From contig NZ_FMWO01000035.1 in NCBI RefSeq assembly GCF_900103035.1, positions 1 through 34,366 on the forward strand: DNA of 34,366 bases. Reading direction: 5' to 3'. A model generated the notes under the pieces. It did no database searches and had not been told where the DNA came from. It saw only the letters and a program-made list of their open reading frames with translations. Made by a program: the position numbers and the translations under genes. This document shows, piece by piece, positions 17,967-29,917 of this stretch. Numbering within the stretch: position 1 is the stretch's first letter; each line of letters starts with the position of its first letter. This stretch comes from Nitrosomonas mobilis (GTDB taxonomy: Bacteria > Pseudomonadota > Gammaproteobacteria > Burkholderiales > Nitrosomonadaceae).

Positions 17967-18130
17967 GGAAGTCCTCCTGTATTTGTGGTAGAAAAGAAAC
18001 GATGCAGCTACGGGATGGCAAACTGCCTTGAATTCTAACACCAAGAGATGACCGCAATGAATTTTGTCAGATACCGAGCTTGTCTTGTTAATAAATTAAA
18101 ATCATCGCCCAAATAACGGGAAACTCCGCC

Positions 18131-18919
18131 ATGGCTGAAGATACTTTTCATCTTGACAAACAGCAGTTGATGCGACGCAGTGTCGAGCAGATGGCTGGTG
18201 CAATGCCAATTGCAAATTTTACAACTTACGAAAAAGTGGCGTTGACTTGTCGTATTCTGTTCGACAATGGGCATGATTCGGGATTGGCTGGGCAGATTAC
18301 TGCGCGCGGTGATCTGCCAGGCACGTTTATTACACAGCGACTTGGGCTGGGGTTCGATGAGATTGGTGTCGGCAATCTGCTGTTAGTCGATGAAAATTTG
18401 CAGGTTCTGGATGGTGCGGGAGTGGCTAACCCAGCTAACCGTTTTCATGCTTGGGTTTATCGCGCGCGGCTGGATGTTAGCTGCATCATTCATACCCATG
18501 CTACCTATACGGCAGCACTTAGCATGCTCGAAGTGCCGCTGGTAATTTCGCATATGGATAACTGTGTACTTTATGACGACGTGGCTTTTTTGGCTGAGTG
18601 GCCGGGGGTGCCGGTCGGTAATGAAGAAGGAGAGCGGATTGCTCAGGCACTGGGGATAAAGCGGGCGTTACTGCTGGCGCATCATGGATTGTTGGTTGCA
18701 TGCAGCAGTATCGAGGAAGCCTGTCTGCTGGCACTCGCATTCGAGCGAACTGCACGCCTGCAATTGCTGGCGAGTGCGGCGGGTGACATCAAACCTATCC
18801 AACCGGAATTAGGGCGTGAAGCGCATGACTGGATTTTACATGCACAACGCAGCGCGAGCGCATTTGCTTATTATGCAAGACGTTCGTTGAAGCAACATAC
18901 AGATTGTTTGCGTAAGTGA
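18131..18919 (+). CDS. Class II aldolase/adducin-family protein
   Basis: The 262-residue cytoplasmic protein has the class II aldolase fold signature. The CRILFDNGHDSGLAGQITAR block is at about 41-60, the metal-binding H121-T-H123 pair is in IIHTHATYTAAL, and a second histidine pair, H184-H185, is in LLAHHGLLV. Family members are zinc-dependent aldolases, epimerases, dehydratases or decarboxylases acting on sugar phosphates or related substrates. The sequence alone does not show which reaction occurs. It is the first gene of the operon, its ribosome site is weak, and its stop overlaps the kinase GTG by four bases (GTGA). Physical coupling to a sensor kinase and sucCD is unusual for this family and gives no clear substrate hint. 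Confidence 0.83.
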   Translation: MAEDTFHLDKQQLMRRSVEQMAGAMPIANFTTYEKVALTCRILFDNGHDSGLAGQITARGDLPGTFITQRLGLGFDEIGVGNLLLVDENLQVLDGAGVANPANRFHAWVYRARLDVSCIIHTHATYTAALSMLEVPLVISHMDNCVLYDDVAFLAEWPGVPVGNEEGERIAQALGIKRALLLAHHGLLVACSSIEEACLLALAFERTARLQLLASAAGDIKPIQPELGREAHDWILHAQRSASAFAYYARRSLKQHTDCLRK

Positions 18920-21900
18920 AAGTGAGTATTACTTCGCTTACGTATCGCTTTGCTATCTGGTTTACGCTGGTGGCATTATTGCCGATTGCGCTGGTGGGCT
19001 ATGGACTGTTGCATTTTTCTGAAAAGGCGGTGCGACAGTCAACCGTTCTAAAAGTATCTGCAATTGCCGATAAAAAGGTTGAACAGATTGACGCCTATCT
19101 GCAAGGCCGTATCCTTGACGCCAATATTATTCAGTCTTCAGAGACCACTCATGATGCTATCGGCAAGTTTAGTGAAGTTTTCAAGCAGGAGGGTGTTGAT
19201 TCAGAGAGTTACCGTGAAATGGACATGCGCTATCGTAGCCATTTTACACGCTTTCTCAAGAGTGCCGGTTACTATGATCTCTTTCTGATCTCGCTCGATG
19301 GTTGGTTGGTTTTTACAGTCAGCCATGAAGCAGATTTTGCCACCAATCTGGTTGATGGGCCTTATCGCGAAACCGGTCTTGGACAGGTATTTCGCAAGAC
19401 GTTGGAGACGCAGGAAAACAGCTTGTCGGATTTTGAGTATTACTCCCCGTCTCATGGTGCGATTGCCGCCTTTATTGCCGTGCCGATCATTGTTGAGGGT
19501 GAGTTGCGGGGCGTGCTGGCATTACAGATATTTAGCGAGCATGTGTTCAATGTGTTGACTAACAATGTCGGACTGGGTCAAAGCGGGGAGACCGTTGTGA
19601 TTCGCCAGCAGGATGCTAATTCCGTGCTGGTCATGGCTCCGCTGCGAGCCGATCCGAAGGCTGCCCTGAAACGAACGATTTCGCTGGATGAACCTTCATT
19701 TTCATCTGCGATTCGGAACAGTCTGCAGAATTTGCCGGGACAGGGTGTCATCACGGATTATCAGGGCGTATCCGTTGTGGCGGCGTGGCGGCATTTGCCA
19801 CGTATGGACTGGGGTGTGGTGGTCAAAATGGATGCGGAAGAAGCTTTTACTTCTCTGGTGCAAATGCACGTTATCGGTCTGACGGCGCTCGGCTTGACAT
19901 TTTTGTTGGCGGTTATGGGCGCATTGCTATTTAATCGACGGGTGGTGATGCCACTGAAGACCCTGAATTCGTGTGCGCAGGAAATCGCTGCTGGCAATCT
20001 GCACCATCATGTTCCCAGCGAAGGCTGGGATGAAATCGGACAACTGGCCGGTGTTTTCAATGTGATGGCTGAACGGATAAATATCAGCTATCAGCATCTG
20101 GAAGCACGTGTGGCGGAGCGTACGGCCAGGCTGGAGGAAGTCAATGCCGAGCTGGCGATCAAGGAGGAGGAAATCCGCTCGGTAGTCGAGCATATGGTGG
20201 ACTGCGTGGTAACAACCGATGAGCGAGGCGTAATGCTGTCAGTTAATCCGGTCATAAAAAAACTGTTTGGCTACACGCCGGAGGAGGCAATCGGGCAGAA
20301 TGTGTCCATCTTTGTGCCAGAGCCAGATCGGAGCAAGCATGACTTCTACATGCAACGTTATTGCGAAACCAGACATGGGCAGGAGTATGTGGGGCGGCCT
20401 TTTCAGCAGGATGGGCATAGCGTTGGGCTTGGGCGTGAAGTTGTTGGCGTGCGTAAGGATGGCACATCGATTCCGGTTTATCTGGCGGTTAGCGAGTATT
20501 TTGTTGCTGAAAAACGGCATTTTACTGGAGTGATGCGCGATATCCGTGAACACGTAAAAATCCGAGAGGATTTGGAGCAGGCTAGGCTGGATGCGGAGCA
20601 GGCCAATCAGGCCAAATCGGCTTTTCTCGCCGCAATGAGCCATGAAATTCGTACACCGATGAATGGGGTGGTCGGTATGATCGATGTATTGAGTCAGACC
20701 AGCTTGAACGAATATCAGAAAGAGATGGCGGATCTTATTCGTGAATCAGCTTTTGTTTTACTCGAAATTATTGAAGATATCCTGGATTTTTCCAAAATTG
20801 AGGCTGGCAGGCTGGAGATTGAGCAGATGCCGATGTCCCTGGTTACGGTGGTGGAGCGTGCCTGCGGCATGCTGGAGCATCTGGCGGCTATCAAGGAAGT
20901 GGAATTGACAATGTTTATTGACCCCGACGTACCCGAGAATGTGCTGGGGGATGCCTTGCGTCTGCGGCAGGTGCTGGTCAACCTCATTAATAATGCGATC
21001 AAGTTTTCCAGTGGATTGCCGCACCGGGGGCATGTTGCGGTGAGGGTAACACTGGCTGAGCCGGACAAGGATAAGGTGACGGTTTCATTTCAAATAACCG
21101 ATAACGGTATCGGGATGGATGAGAAAACCAAAAATCGTTTATTCACCCCTTTTTCCCAAGGGGATGCCTCTACAACACGCCGTTTTGGCGGGACGGGGCT
21201 AGGCTTGACGATTTGCCATCGCCTTGTGACGTTAATGCAAGGCAAAATAATGGTGGATAGCGAACCTGAAAAGGGTTCGACATTTACTTTATTACTGCCT
21301 CTCAAGGTTTTGCGGGAGAAGTCCGAGCGTGACCAGACGCATGCAGTGGATCTAACTGGTCTGTCCTGTCTGGTATTGGGCTCTGAAGATGGAATGGGGC
21401 AGGACTTGGCGTCGTACTTACGTTATGCGGGCGCATCGGTTAAATTACTGACTGATTTTTCAGCTGCGCCCGAACATGTCAAGGCACTTCCGGACGGCCC
21501 CTGGCTGCTGGTAATTGATGCGGGCGACGGAGAGCCACCATTTGAAACATTTCGTGCGCAACTCGGTTCCGATCTGAGCCAGAGCCTCAATTTTGTAGTG
21601 GTGCGGCGTGGGCGGCGTCACCGCGGCCGGTTGGAGGATGACGGCGTCGTCACGCTCGATGGCAATATTCTCTATCGCCAGGCATTTCTGCACGCTGTGG
21701 CCGTTGCTGCTGGGCGAGAAAAATTGGAACAGGACCAGTCGATCATTTCCAGTGAGTTCGAAAAAGTGGTGCCGCTGACACGTGACGAAGCGATCCGCCA
21801 GAAGAAAATGATCCTGGTTGCTGAAGATAATGAAATCAACCAGAAGGTTATCCGTCAGCAGCTTGCGTTGCTCGGCTATGCAGTCGATATTGCTGCCAAT

Positions 21901-22599
21901 GGACGTGAAGCGCTGCAGCGCTGGGAGAGTGGTGTGTATGCATTGATATTGACAGATTTGCATATGCCGGAAATGGATGGCTACGAATTGACTAAAGTCA
22001 TTCGTGCCGATCAGTCGGTTAGTGGCCGCATCCCGATCATTGCCCTAACGGCTAATGCCCTCAAAGGAGAGTCCGATAAATGTCGCGCGCTAGGTATGAA
22101 TGATTACCTGACTAAACCAGTTCAGCTTGAGCAGCTCAAGGCGGCACTGGAAAATTGGCTTGGCAAACCCGTGCATTCGGTGGATGCAATAGAAGCTAAA
22201 GGGCAGCCCCACACCAGCACTAACCAGGCTGCCGTGCTGGATGTTGAGGTGCTCAAGAAATTGATTGGTGATGATCCCGAGATGATTGCTGAGTTTTTGC
22301 AGGATTTTCGTCTGAGCGCTGCCGAAATAAACAAGCAAATTACTAATGCCGTCAAAAATGGCCAGTTTGAAGAAGTGCGGGCGGCGGCACATAAACTTAA
22401 ATCTTCGGCGCGTTCGGTCGGTGCGCTGGTGTTGGGCGACTGTTGCGCGGCCATGGAATCAGCTGCCAGAGAAAAAGATGCGAACAGATTGAACGAACTG
22501 TTGCTCAATTTTTCCACTGCTTTAGACGAGGTAGAAGCCCGTATTGGAGTCATGCTTGAGGTTCGTTCAGCCAACAACTTTCACAAGGAACCAAAATGA
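18916..22599 (+). CDS. Hybrid sensor histidine kinase (Cache-HAMP-PAS-HisKA-HATPase-REC-HPt)
   Basis: The 1227-residue inner-membrane phosphorelay protein has domains in this order. Membrane helix 1 is at about 11-33, a periplasmic Cache-like sensor at 35-315 and membrane helix 2 at 316-339. HAMP (341-393), a short coiled coil, and PAS (about 420-545, ending GVMRDIREH) follow. HisKA has phospho-accepting H576 in [11 protein letters not shown]; the ATPase has [16 protein letters not shown] and [10 protein letters not shown] degenerate receiver-like region is at about 813-935. A true receiver has acidic residues E970/D971 and phospho-site D1014 in [11 protein letters not shown]. HPt has H1159 in [10 protein letters not shown]. 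This BarA/ArcB-like layout implies a multistep relay to a response regulator encoded elsewhere. Start is a GTG overlapping the aldolase stop; the stop overlaps sucC as ATGA. The ligand is unknown. Confidence 0.9.
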   Translation: MKVSITSLTYRFAIWFTLVALLPIALVGYGLLHFSEKAVRQSTVLKVSAIADKKVEQIDAYLQGRILDANIIQSSETTHDAIGKFSEVFKQEGVDSESYREMDMRYRSHFTRFLKSAGYYDLFLISLDGWLVFTVSHEADFATNLVDGPYRETGLGQVFRKTLETQENSLSDFEYYSPSHGAIAAFIAVPIIVEGELRGVLALQIFSEHVFNVLTNNVGLGQSGETVVIRQQDANSVLVMAPLRADPKAALKRTISLDEPSFSSAIRNSLQNLPGQGVITDYQGVSVVAAWRHLPRMDWGVVVKMDAEEAFTSLVQMHVIGLTALGLTFLLAVMGALLFNRRVVMPLKTLNSCAQEIAAGNLHHHVPSEGWDEIGQLAGVFNVMAERINISYQHLEARVAERTARLEEVNAELAIKEEEIRSVVEHMVDCVVTTDERGVMLSVNPVIKKLFGYTPEEAIGQNVSIFVPEPDRSKHDFYMQRYCETRHGQEYVGRPFQQDGHSVGLGREVVGVRKDGTSIPVYLAVSEYFVAEKRHFTGVMRDIREHVKIREDLEQARLDAEQANQAKSAFLAAMSHEIRTPMNGVVGMIDVLSQTSLNEYQKEMADLIRESAFVLLEIIEDILDFSKIEAGRLEIEQMPMSLVTVVERACGMLEHLAAIKEVELTMFIDPDVPENVLGDALRLRQVLVNLINNAIKFSSGLPHRGHVAVRVTLAEPDKDKVTVSFQITDNGIGMDEKTKNRLFTPFSQGDASTTRRFGGTGLGLTICHRLVTLMQGKIMVDSEPEKGSTFTLLLPLKVLREKSERDQTHAVDLTGLSCLVLGSEDGMGQDLASYLRYAGASVKLLTDFSAAPEHVKALPDGPWLLVIDAGDGEPPFETFRAQLGSDLSQSLNFVVVRRGRRHRGRLEDDGVVTLDGNILYRQAFLHAVAVAAGREKLEQDQSIISSEFEKVVPLTRDEAIRQKKMILVAEDNEINQKVIRQQLALLGYAVDIAANGREALQRWESGVYALILTDLHMPEMDGYELTKVIRADQSVSGRIPIIALTANALKGESDKCRALGMNDYLTKPVQLEQLKAALENWLGKPVHSVDAIEAKGQPHTSTNQAAVLDVEVLKKLIGDDPEMIAEFLQDFRLSAAEINKQITNAVKNGQFEEVRAAAHKLKSSARSVGALVLGDCCAAMESAAREKDANRLNELLLNFSTALDEVEARIGVMLEVRSANNFHKEPK

Positions 22600-23783
22600 A
22601 AATTCATGAATATCAGGCCAAGCAGATTTTTGGACGATATGGTGTTGCTGTTCCGTCAGGAGTTGTTTGTTCCAGCGCTGATGAAGCGGTTGCTGCTTCC
22701 CGGAAACTGGGTGGCAATAAATGGGTGGTCAAGGCGCAGATTTATGCGGGCGGACGTGGTAAAGGGGGGGGGGTGAAGCTGGCGACCACGCACGAAGACG
22801 TTCGAAAGATTGCTGATGCAATGCTTAATCATGTCCTGGTGACACCGCAAACCGGACCGAATGGACAGATGGTCAGGCGTTTGTATGTGGAACAGGGAGT
22901 CGAGATTACGCATGAATATTATGTGGCGCTAGTGGTGGATCGCACGATGCAATGTATCAGTCTGATTGCCAGCGAGGCGGGAGGTATGGATATCGAGCAG
23001 GTTGCCATGCAAACTCCCAGTAAGATTAACAAAATGGCAATCAATCCGCTTATTGGGGTGAATGTTGAAACAGCCAAAGGTATGGCGCGGAAGCTCAACC
23101 TGCCGCCAGCTAACTGGTCAGAATTTGCTGAATTGATCATACAACTTTACCGGGTATTTGATGAAAATGATGCATCATTACTGGAGATCAACCCCTTGGT
23201 CATGACGCACGATCATCAATTGCTTACACTCGATGCCAAACTCAATTTTGATGACAATGCTCTGTTCCGCCATCCGGAGATTGTGGCGTTGCGGGATCTG
23301 GACGAAGAAGACCTACTTGAGGTCGAGGCAGCCAGGCATGAATTGTCCTATATTGCGCTGGACGGTAATATTGGCTGTCTGGTCAATGGCGCGGGGCTTG
23401 CAATGGCGACGATGGATATTATCAAGCTATATGGCGGTAATCCGGCAAATTTTCTCGATGTCGGTGGTGGCGCAACGGCAGAAAAAGTGACCGAGGCTTT
23501 CAAGATCATGTTGCGTCATCCTGACATCAAGGCGATTCTGGTCAACATTTTTGGCGGCATCATGCGATGTGATGTCATAGCTGAGGGAATTGTACAGGCA
23601 GCCCAGGAAGTAAAATTGACTGTTCCGCTAATTGTTCGTTTGGCGGGTACTAACGCTGAAATGGGTAAACAAATTCTCGCGCAATCCGGTCTTGCCGTGA
23701 TTTCGGCCGATAATATGGCAGATGCGGCCAGACAGGCAGTGGAATTAACTGCAAGCTCAATGCAACCAGGGAGTATGAACTGA
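22596..23783 (+). CDS. sucC: Succinyl-CoA synthetase (ADP-forming) beta subunit
   Basis: The 395-residue protein matches SucC closely, beginning [17 protein letters not shown]. The ATP-grasp part includes [17 protein letters not shown], and [13 protein letters not shown] precedes the metal site. The CoA-ligase part has [28 protein letters not shown] and [12 protein letters not shown]. With SucD it interconverts succinyl-CoA and succinate with nucleotide phosphorylation in the TCA cycle. Malate-CoA ligase (MtkA) is a close homologue and cannot be wholly excluded, but no serine-cycle genes are present here. The start overlaps the kinase stop by four bases. The GRGKGGGV codons contain a run of ten G (22764-22773), a possible slippage site. 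Confidence 0.92.
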   Translation: MKIHEYQAKQIFGRYGVAVPSGVVCSSADEAVAASRKLGGNKWVVKAQIYAGGRGKGGGVKLATTHEDVRKIADAMLNHVLVTPQTGPNGQMVRRLYVEQGVEITHEYYVALVVDRTMQCISLIASEAGGMDIEQVAMQTPSKINKMAINPLIGVNVETAKGMARKLNLPPANWSEFAELIIQLYRVFDENDASLLEINPLVMTHDHQLLTLDAKLNFDDNALFRHPEIVALRDLDEEDLLEVEAARHELSYIALDGNIGCLVNGAGLAMATMDIIKLYGGNPANFLDVGGGATAEKVTEAFKIMLRHPDIKAILVNIFGGIMRCDVIAEGIVQAAQEVKLTVPLIVRLAGTNAEMGKQILAQSGLAVISADNMADAARQAVELTASSMQPGSMN

Positions 23784-24658
23784 TGGCTATTCTGATCGAT
23801 CGCAATACACGTGTCATGACGCAGGGTATGACCGGCAAGACAGGGCAGTTTCATACCCAGCAGTGCCTGCAGTACGCCAATGGCAGGGACTGTTTCGTCG
23901 CAGGGGTTAACCCTAAAAAAGCTGGGGAAAAATTTGAAGGTATTCCAGTTTTTGCGACCGTGCAGGAAGCCAGGCAGACAACTGGTGCAACCGTATCGGT
24001 CATCTATGTACCCGCTCCTTTTGCAGCGAGCGCAATCGATGAAGCGGTGGAAGCTGAGCTCGATCTGGTAATCTGCATCACCGAAGGCATTCCGGTAAGG
24101 GACATGCTACGAACGCGCGCGCGGATGCTCGGCAGAAAAACCCTGCTGGTCGGGCCCAATTGCCCTGGCATCATTACGCCGGATGAATTGAAGATTGGCA
24201 TTATGCCGGGGGCGATTCATCGGAAAGGGCGAATTGGTGTGGTATCCCGATCCGGTACACTCACTTATGAGGCTGTTGCGCAATTGAGTGAGCTGGGGTT
24301 GGGGCAATCAACCTGTGTCGGTATTGGTGGGGATGCCATCAATGGATTGAAGCATCTGGATGTGATGCAGCTGTTCAATGAGGATGATGCAACCGAAGGG
24401 GTGTTGATGGTAGGTGAAATTGGCGGATCGGATGAGGAGGAATGTGCGCGCTGGGTAAAGCAACACATGCGCAAGCCGGTAGTGGGATTTATTGCGGGTG
24501 TGACCGCACCCCCTGGTAAACGCATGGGGCATGCGGGAGCGATTATAGCGGGCGGTAAGGGGACAGCACAGGAAAAGATTACAGTGATGGAAGAATGCGG
24601 TATTCGCATCACGCGCAACCCGGCTGAAATGGGTAAGCTGATGAAATCGGTCCTTTAA
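23783..24658 (+). CDS. sucD: Succinyl-CoA synthetase alpha subunit
   Basis: The 291-residue protein has the SucD plan. An N-terminal CoA-binding Rossmann domain starts with [18 protein letters not shown] and includes GVNPKKAG and [12 protein letters not shown]. The ligase domain has [21 protein letters not shown] and the phosphohistidine loop with H250 in KRMGHAGAI. It forms the catalytic heterodimer or tetramer with SucC. Its ATG shares one base with the sucC stop (TGATG), so the two are translationally coupled. Length is normal for the family. No extra domain or damage is visible. As for sucC, the malate-CoA ligase subunit is a distant alternative. Confidence 0.94.
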   Translation: MAILIDRNTRVMTQGMTGKTGQFHTQQCLQYANGRDCFVAGVNPKKAGEKFEGIPVFATVQEARQTTGATVSVIYVPAPFAASAIDEAVEAELDLVICITEGIPVRDMLRTRARMLGRKTLLVGPNCPGIITPDELKIGIMPGAIHRKGRIGVVSRSGTLTYEAVAQLSELGLGQSTCVGIGGDAINGLKHLDVMQLFNEDDATEGVLMVGEIGGSDEEECARWVKQHMRKPVVGFIAGVTAPPGKRMGHAGAIIAGGKGTAQEKITVMEECGIRITRNPAEMGKLMKSVL

Positions 24659-24687
24659 CAAATTTGATGAGTGTGATGGGAGTAGCA

Positions 24688-25017
24688 ATGCTACGTATTT
24701 TATTCAGTACAGTGATTCTATTGCTGAGCGGGTGTGTTACTCAGCCTTACCCTGTTTCCAAGCCGGTTTATCCGGATCACAAGCCGCTTCCGGACCCAGC
24801 TGCCGATCAGCGCCCTGCCGGTCCGTTGCCGCCAAGCGCCCGCCCGATTTATAATCTGACGGGTTATCCGGCAGCAACCCAGGAAGGGTACATAGACGGT
24901 TGCGAGACGGCGAAACAAAGCGCATATGCTTATAAGGATGTTAAGCGATATAACGCTGACGGACAATACCGTATGGGGTGGGATGATGGATTTTCGATCT
25001 GTCGAAGAACGCATTAG
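24688..25017 (+). CDS. Small proline-rich lipoprotein of unknown function
   Basis: The 109-residue protein begins MLRILFSTVILLLSGC, a lipoprotein signal with lipobox LSGC and acylated Cys16. A proline-rich linker (VSKPVYPDHKPLPDPAAD and PLPPSARP) follows, then a small domain containing two cysteines (GYIDGCETAKQSAY and WDDGFSICRR). I do not recognise a named family. GGGAG five bases before the ATG at 24688 fixes the start, although the frame is open back to 24664. It follows sucD by 29 bases and precedes dacB by about 30, so it may be cotranscribed. It is most likely attached to the outer or inner membrane facing the periplasm. Confidence 0.72.
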   Translation: MLRILFSTVILLLSGCVTQPYPVSKPVYPDHKPLPDPAADQRPAGPLPPSARPIYNLTGYPAATQEGYIDGCETAKQSAYAYKDVKRYNADGQYRMGWDDGFSICRRTH

Positions 25018-25048
25018 TGTATTGCAGTAAACCGAAAGGCACGGAAAA

Positions 25049-26485
25049 ATGACAATTATTCTGAGAATTGCATTTATCACTACGATGGCTATTCTGCTTA
25101 CACCGGTAAACGCAAGTAATTTGCCCGCATCCATTAGTCAGTTGCTGCAGAAAGCGGGCATACCAGAAGATGCCATTGCGGTTTTTGTGCAGCAAGTCAA
25201 TGCCAGCCAGCCTTCACTGATAGTCAATGCCGATAAAGCCATGAACCCTGCCTCGGTGATGAAACTGGTCACGACCTATGCTGGCCTCGAATTGCTTGGC
25301 CCTGATTATACCTGGCGAACAGAAGTTTATGCGCAGGGTAATACCCACGATGGGCGGCTGCAGGGTGATCTGATTATTAAAGGTTATGGTGATCCCAGTT
25401 TAAATCTGGAAAATTTTTGGCAGTTGGTGCGCCAGATTCGTCAGACTGGCCTACGTGAAATTAGCGGTGATCTGGTGCTGGATTACAGCTATTACAATCT
25501 AGCACCTGCCAGTCCAGGCGCATTTGATGGCGAGCGTTACAAACCGTATAACGTCTTGCCTGAAGCGCTGTTGGTTAATTATCGGACTTCCGCGTTACAT
25601 ATCATGCCAGATGGGCAGCGTGACCAGATAAGAATTGTTGAGGATCCCGAACTGCAGCTAATGGATTTGCAAAATCAAATTCAACCGACCAGAAAAAACT
25701 GCGGGGACTGGCGTCGCCGCGTTCGGACAGAAATTCTGGAAAATGGAGCTGGAAATGGACATCCTACAGTCAAATTCAACGGTAATTATTCGCTTCATTG
25801 TGGCCATCACACCTATTATCTAAGTCTGTACGACAGCAAGAATTATATTCACCGCTTATTCAAGAACTTTTGGCAACAATCTGGCGGGAGTTTTAATGGT
25901 GGAGTCAGACGAGGAATGGTTCCTGGCGGAGCAACACCGATCAGGGTTTTTTATTCTCCACCGCTAGCCGATGTGATTCGGGGCATCAACAAGTTCAGCA
26001 ATAATGTTGCGGCAAGACAGTTATATCTGTCGCTGGGAGAGAAGCAGACGAATGGTAATCAGCCACTCTCAATTGATTTTGCTTATTCGGCGATACAGCA
26101 GTGGTTATTTACCAAGCGCCTGAACTTTCCTGGGCTGATGATAGAAAATGGGTCGGGCTTGTCGCGTAAGGAAAGAATTAGTGCGCGTCATTTGGGTAGA
26201 TTGCTGGTAGATGCATTTCATTCTCCGGTAATGCCTGAATTTATGTCGTCATTGGCAGTGGTGGGTATTGATGGAACAACGCGGAATCGTCTCAAAAAAA
26301 CAGCAGTTATCGGCAGGTCTCATCTGAAAACGGGTTCTCTAAGAGACGTTTCTGCCATTGCTGGCTATGTGCTGGATGACAAGAACCGGCGCCACGCATT
26401 TGTTTTTGTGGTTAATCATCCTAGGGCGGCTAGTGCCAAAACCGCCATGGATGCTCTTATTAAATGGATTCACGGTAGTGGTTAG
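25049..26485 (+). CDS. dacB: D-alanyl-D-alanine carboxypeptidase/endopeptidase, PBP4 (DacB) family
   Basis: The 478-residue periplasmic penicillin-binding protein has a signal peptide (about 1-22, ending TPVNA). The three active-site motifs are in order: S69-x-x-K72 in NPASVMKLVTT, S317-N-N in NKFSNNVAAR, and K427-T-G in HLKTGSLRD. The long spacing between the first two motifs is the hallmark of the PBP4 class C type, which contains an extra inserted domain. It trims or hydrolyses peptidoglycan stem peptides. The N-terminal MNPASVMKLVTTYAGLELLG and C-terminal AIAGYVLDDKNRRHAFVFVV are typical. CGGAAAA lies just before the ATG. It appears to be the last gene of its transcript. Confidence 0.92.
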   Translation: MTIILRIAFITTMAILLTPVNASNLPASISQLLQKAGIPEDAIAVFVQQVNASQPSLIVNADKAMNPASVMKLVTTYAGLELLGPDYTWRTEVYAQGNTHDGRLQGDLIIKGYGDPSLNLENFWQLVRQIRQTGLREISGDLVLDYSYYNLAPASPGAFDGERYKPYNVLPEALLVNYRTSALHIMPDGQRDQIRIVEDPELQLMDLQNQIQPTRKNCGDWRRRVRTEILENGAGNGHPTVKFNGNYSLHCGHHTYYLSLYDSKNYIHRLFKNFWQQSGGSFNGGVRRGMVPGGATPIRVFYSPPLADVIRGINKFSNNVAARQLYLSLGEKQTNGNQPLSIDFAYSAIQQWLFTKRLNFPGLMIENGSGLSRKERISARHLGRLLVDAFHSPVMPEFMSSLAVVGIDGTTRNRLKKTAVIGRSHLKTGSLRDVSAIAGYVLDDKNRRHAFVFVVNHPRAASAKTAMDALIKWIHGSG

Positions 26486-26971
26486 TGTGAGCGGGTATTG
26501 TGAAAGATAAGAGCAAAGTTTCTTTGTGCATAAGCACAGATGCATACACACAGTATTGGCAAAGAAAGGGATTGAAAGCCTTTCACGACAGATCAATCTG
26601 CTAACCCAGATTATTTATGCGTAGGCAAATATGTCTCGATCAGTTTTCTGAAGTTTAGTACTTGCTCACGCAGATGTTTTTTTAGGGACGAGTATTTAAC
26701 ACTCAAGTTTTGGGCATTCATCACCAAGGAATCAGCCCTTAGGGCGGAATCGAAGCGGTGACCTCTGAAAGAGTATTAACTTCCATTCAGTTTCCTATGT
26801 TCAAACTTGCCTGTCAAGCTGGATTATCTACTTACTTACCGCTGTATCCTTGCGTTCTCGCGCCACTTTCGTCGAATTACTGTACAGCCTATACAAAGTT
26901 CTGGAGGGCGGCTGCGTCCGGACGCTACGGCTGGTAGGAGCCTTGTTGAGGCGGTCAACAGTGCTTTGCCA
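26486..26971. other. Intergenic region after dacB, no gene recognised
   Basis: I see no supported gene in this stretch. A short palindrome near 26571-26584 (tgaaagcctttca) might act as a weak transcript end after dacB, but there is no T run. From about 26700 the sequence becomes patchier in composition and leads into the transposase relic, so some of it may be undetectable IS debris. Confidence 0.4.
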
Positions 26972-26999
26972 ATAGAGACCCTAAAATAGAGACCCTAAA
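26972..26999. repeat. 14-bp tandem duplication at the edge of a transposase relic
   Basis: The 14-mer atagagaccctaaa occurs twice directly end to end, immediately before the first recognisable codons of the transposase relic. It could mark a duplication or deletion junction formed as the insertion sequence decayed. Confidence 0.8.
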
Positions 27000-27000
27000 T

Positions 27001-27819
27001 CTGGTCATCGACAACACGTTAATTCCATACCAACCCGAGAGGGCGCCGAGCAGTATCGTTCGGTACGGCCATGCCAGAAAACACAACCGGCCACAATTTC
27101 TACTGGCGCAGTGCTGGGTCACGTTGGGCGTCAGCGTGCTGGGCAGCTCCCGTGATGGTAAACAAGCGCGCGTCCGAATACTGTTCGATACCTGGTTCAT
27201 GCGAGCGTGGCTAATATTGCCATCGCTGTTACAAAAAATATCAATCATTGAGCAGGCACGGCGCGATACCGCATTGTTCTTGCCACTAGGCGTGGCAGCC
27301 AAACCTGGACGTGGACGTCCCAGAATATACGAGGGCAAAATGACGCCCGAGGCAATCCAAAATTTACCAGCAACCGAAATCAGGCTGACACTGTATGGCA
27401 AGGAGCAGCGAGTTCATCTGCACACTGTGGGACTAAACACGTAGTGGCAATGGCGCGTTTTCTCAAAGAGACGTTGGTGCACACGATATGGTGCGAATTC
27501 TACGATGTAGACAAACAGTGTTGGTCGAAAGCACGCTTACTACTGGCGACCGAAACGGATTGTCGTGCCGTCGAGGAGATACTGCACCTATATGCACGCC
27601 GCTGGGGCATCGAGCCTTTGTTTCTCAATCCGAAACGGTTTCCGGGGCGTGAACACAACTTGTGGGGGCAGAAACGCACGGTGCTGGAGCTGTGGAAGCC
27701 AATTCGCTCGACGACTGCGCATTGAATTTACCGGACTTGCTTTCAGGGAGAGTCTGAAACGGAGGCCCTCAATATTCACTTTCCCCAAACAAGGCGGCGA
27801 TCCAAGATTGCGAGTGTAG
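27001..27819 (+). pseudogene. Decayed DDE transposase (IS701/IS4-like, tentative)
   Basis: The remains are spread over three frames. The first (27001-27444) begins LVIDNTLIPYQPERAP, with HNRPQFLLAQCWVTLGVSVL and LFLPLGVAAKPGRGRPR, and ends at TAG. The second (from 27444) reads MARFLKETLVHTIWCEF and HLYARRWGIEPLF, the last being the C-terminal catalytic glutamate region. The third ends the protein with RIEFTGLAFRES and FTFPKQGGDPRLRV. The N-terminus is missing, and the piece joining the first aspartate region to the next is shortened, so there have been deletions as well as two frameshifts. Assignment to the DDE class rests on remembered family patterns; the exact IS family is uncertain. It lies between dacB and the rRNA promoter and is not functional. 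Confidence 0.72.
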
Positions 27820-27996
27820 CAGCGTCAGCATTACCTACCCTTGAATCACCGTTCGGGTGATATAAGGATGAAGGCTGGATGCTTAAGATTGTGTATTTAA
27901 TAGAAACACTGGGAAATATAATTCATTAATTAAACTTATTAATCAGCGAGTTGCGGGTTTGGTGCAAAAAATATAGCGAATCAGTGTCAATACTCG
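27820..27996. other. AT-rich region upstream of the rRNA promoter
   Basis: No gene is seen here. The AT-rich tract just upstream of the promoter (about 27893-27975) could serve as an UP element, as is usual for rRNA operons; this is inferred from composition and position only. Confidence 0.35.
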
Positions 27997-28024
27997 TTGA
28001 CGTACAGTAATTGTTCTGTATAAT
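27997..28024 (+). promoter_or_regulatory. rRNA operon promoter
   Basis: A -35 box TTGACG (27997-28002) and a perfect -10 box TATAAT (28019-28024) are separated by 16 bases. They are followed by a GC-containing discriminator (gcgcatc), the arrangement expected of a strong, growth-regulated rRNA promoter. Transcription would begin near 28031, about 180 bases before the 16S gene. I saw no second promoter of similar quality. Confidence 0.82.
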
Positions 28025-28064
28025 GCGCATCTCTAACGCAGAGACAGCAACAAGTCAAAGCGAA

Positions 28065-28075
28065 GCTCTTTAAAA
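28065..28075 (+). promoter_or_regulatory. boxA antitermination site in the rRNA leader
   Basis: The sequence gctctttaaaa resembles boxA (TGCTCTTTAA type), where the Nus factors load to prevent premature termination in rRNA operons. It lies in the leader immediately before the 16S processing stem, the standard place. Confidence 0.7.
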
Positions 28076-28076
28076 A

Positions 28077-28105
28077 GATAACCAATAAGTGTGGACGCTT
28101 AACAA
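28077..28105 (+). other. 16S rRNA processing stem, 5' strand (pairs with 29758-29786)
   Basis: These 29 bases are complementary to 29758-29786, downstream of the 16S gene, with only one G-U pair. They form the long double-stranded stalk cut by RNase III to release pre-16S rRNA. Confidence 0.88.
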
Positions 28106-28207
28106 TACAAAAATTTGTTTGCAGTAATGCAAATAAAAAAATGTAGAGATTAAACGTCAACGCAAATGATCCGGATAATAACGGTCATAGCGAAGATGAG
28201 TAAGATT

Positions 28208-29748
<1,541 letters not shown>

Positions 29749-29839
29749 ATAACAGTGTTGTTAAGCGTTCACACTTATTGGTTATCAAAACTAACAAACA
29801 AATTATTTAGTTAAGTGGTATATCGACATGGGCCTTAAC

Positions 29840-29916
<77 letters not shown>

Positions 29917-29917
29917 T

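Noticed and set aside
22596..24658. Malate-CoA ligase (mtkAB) instead of sucCD
   Set aside because: Sequence is close to SucC/SucD throughout and there are no serine-cycle genes in the window; cannot be excluded absolutely but is less likely.
26807..26989. A 60-codon frame upstream of the transposase relic as a gene
   Set aside because: No family features, no clear ribosome site, and it overlaps the tandem duplication at the relic edge.
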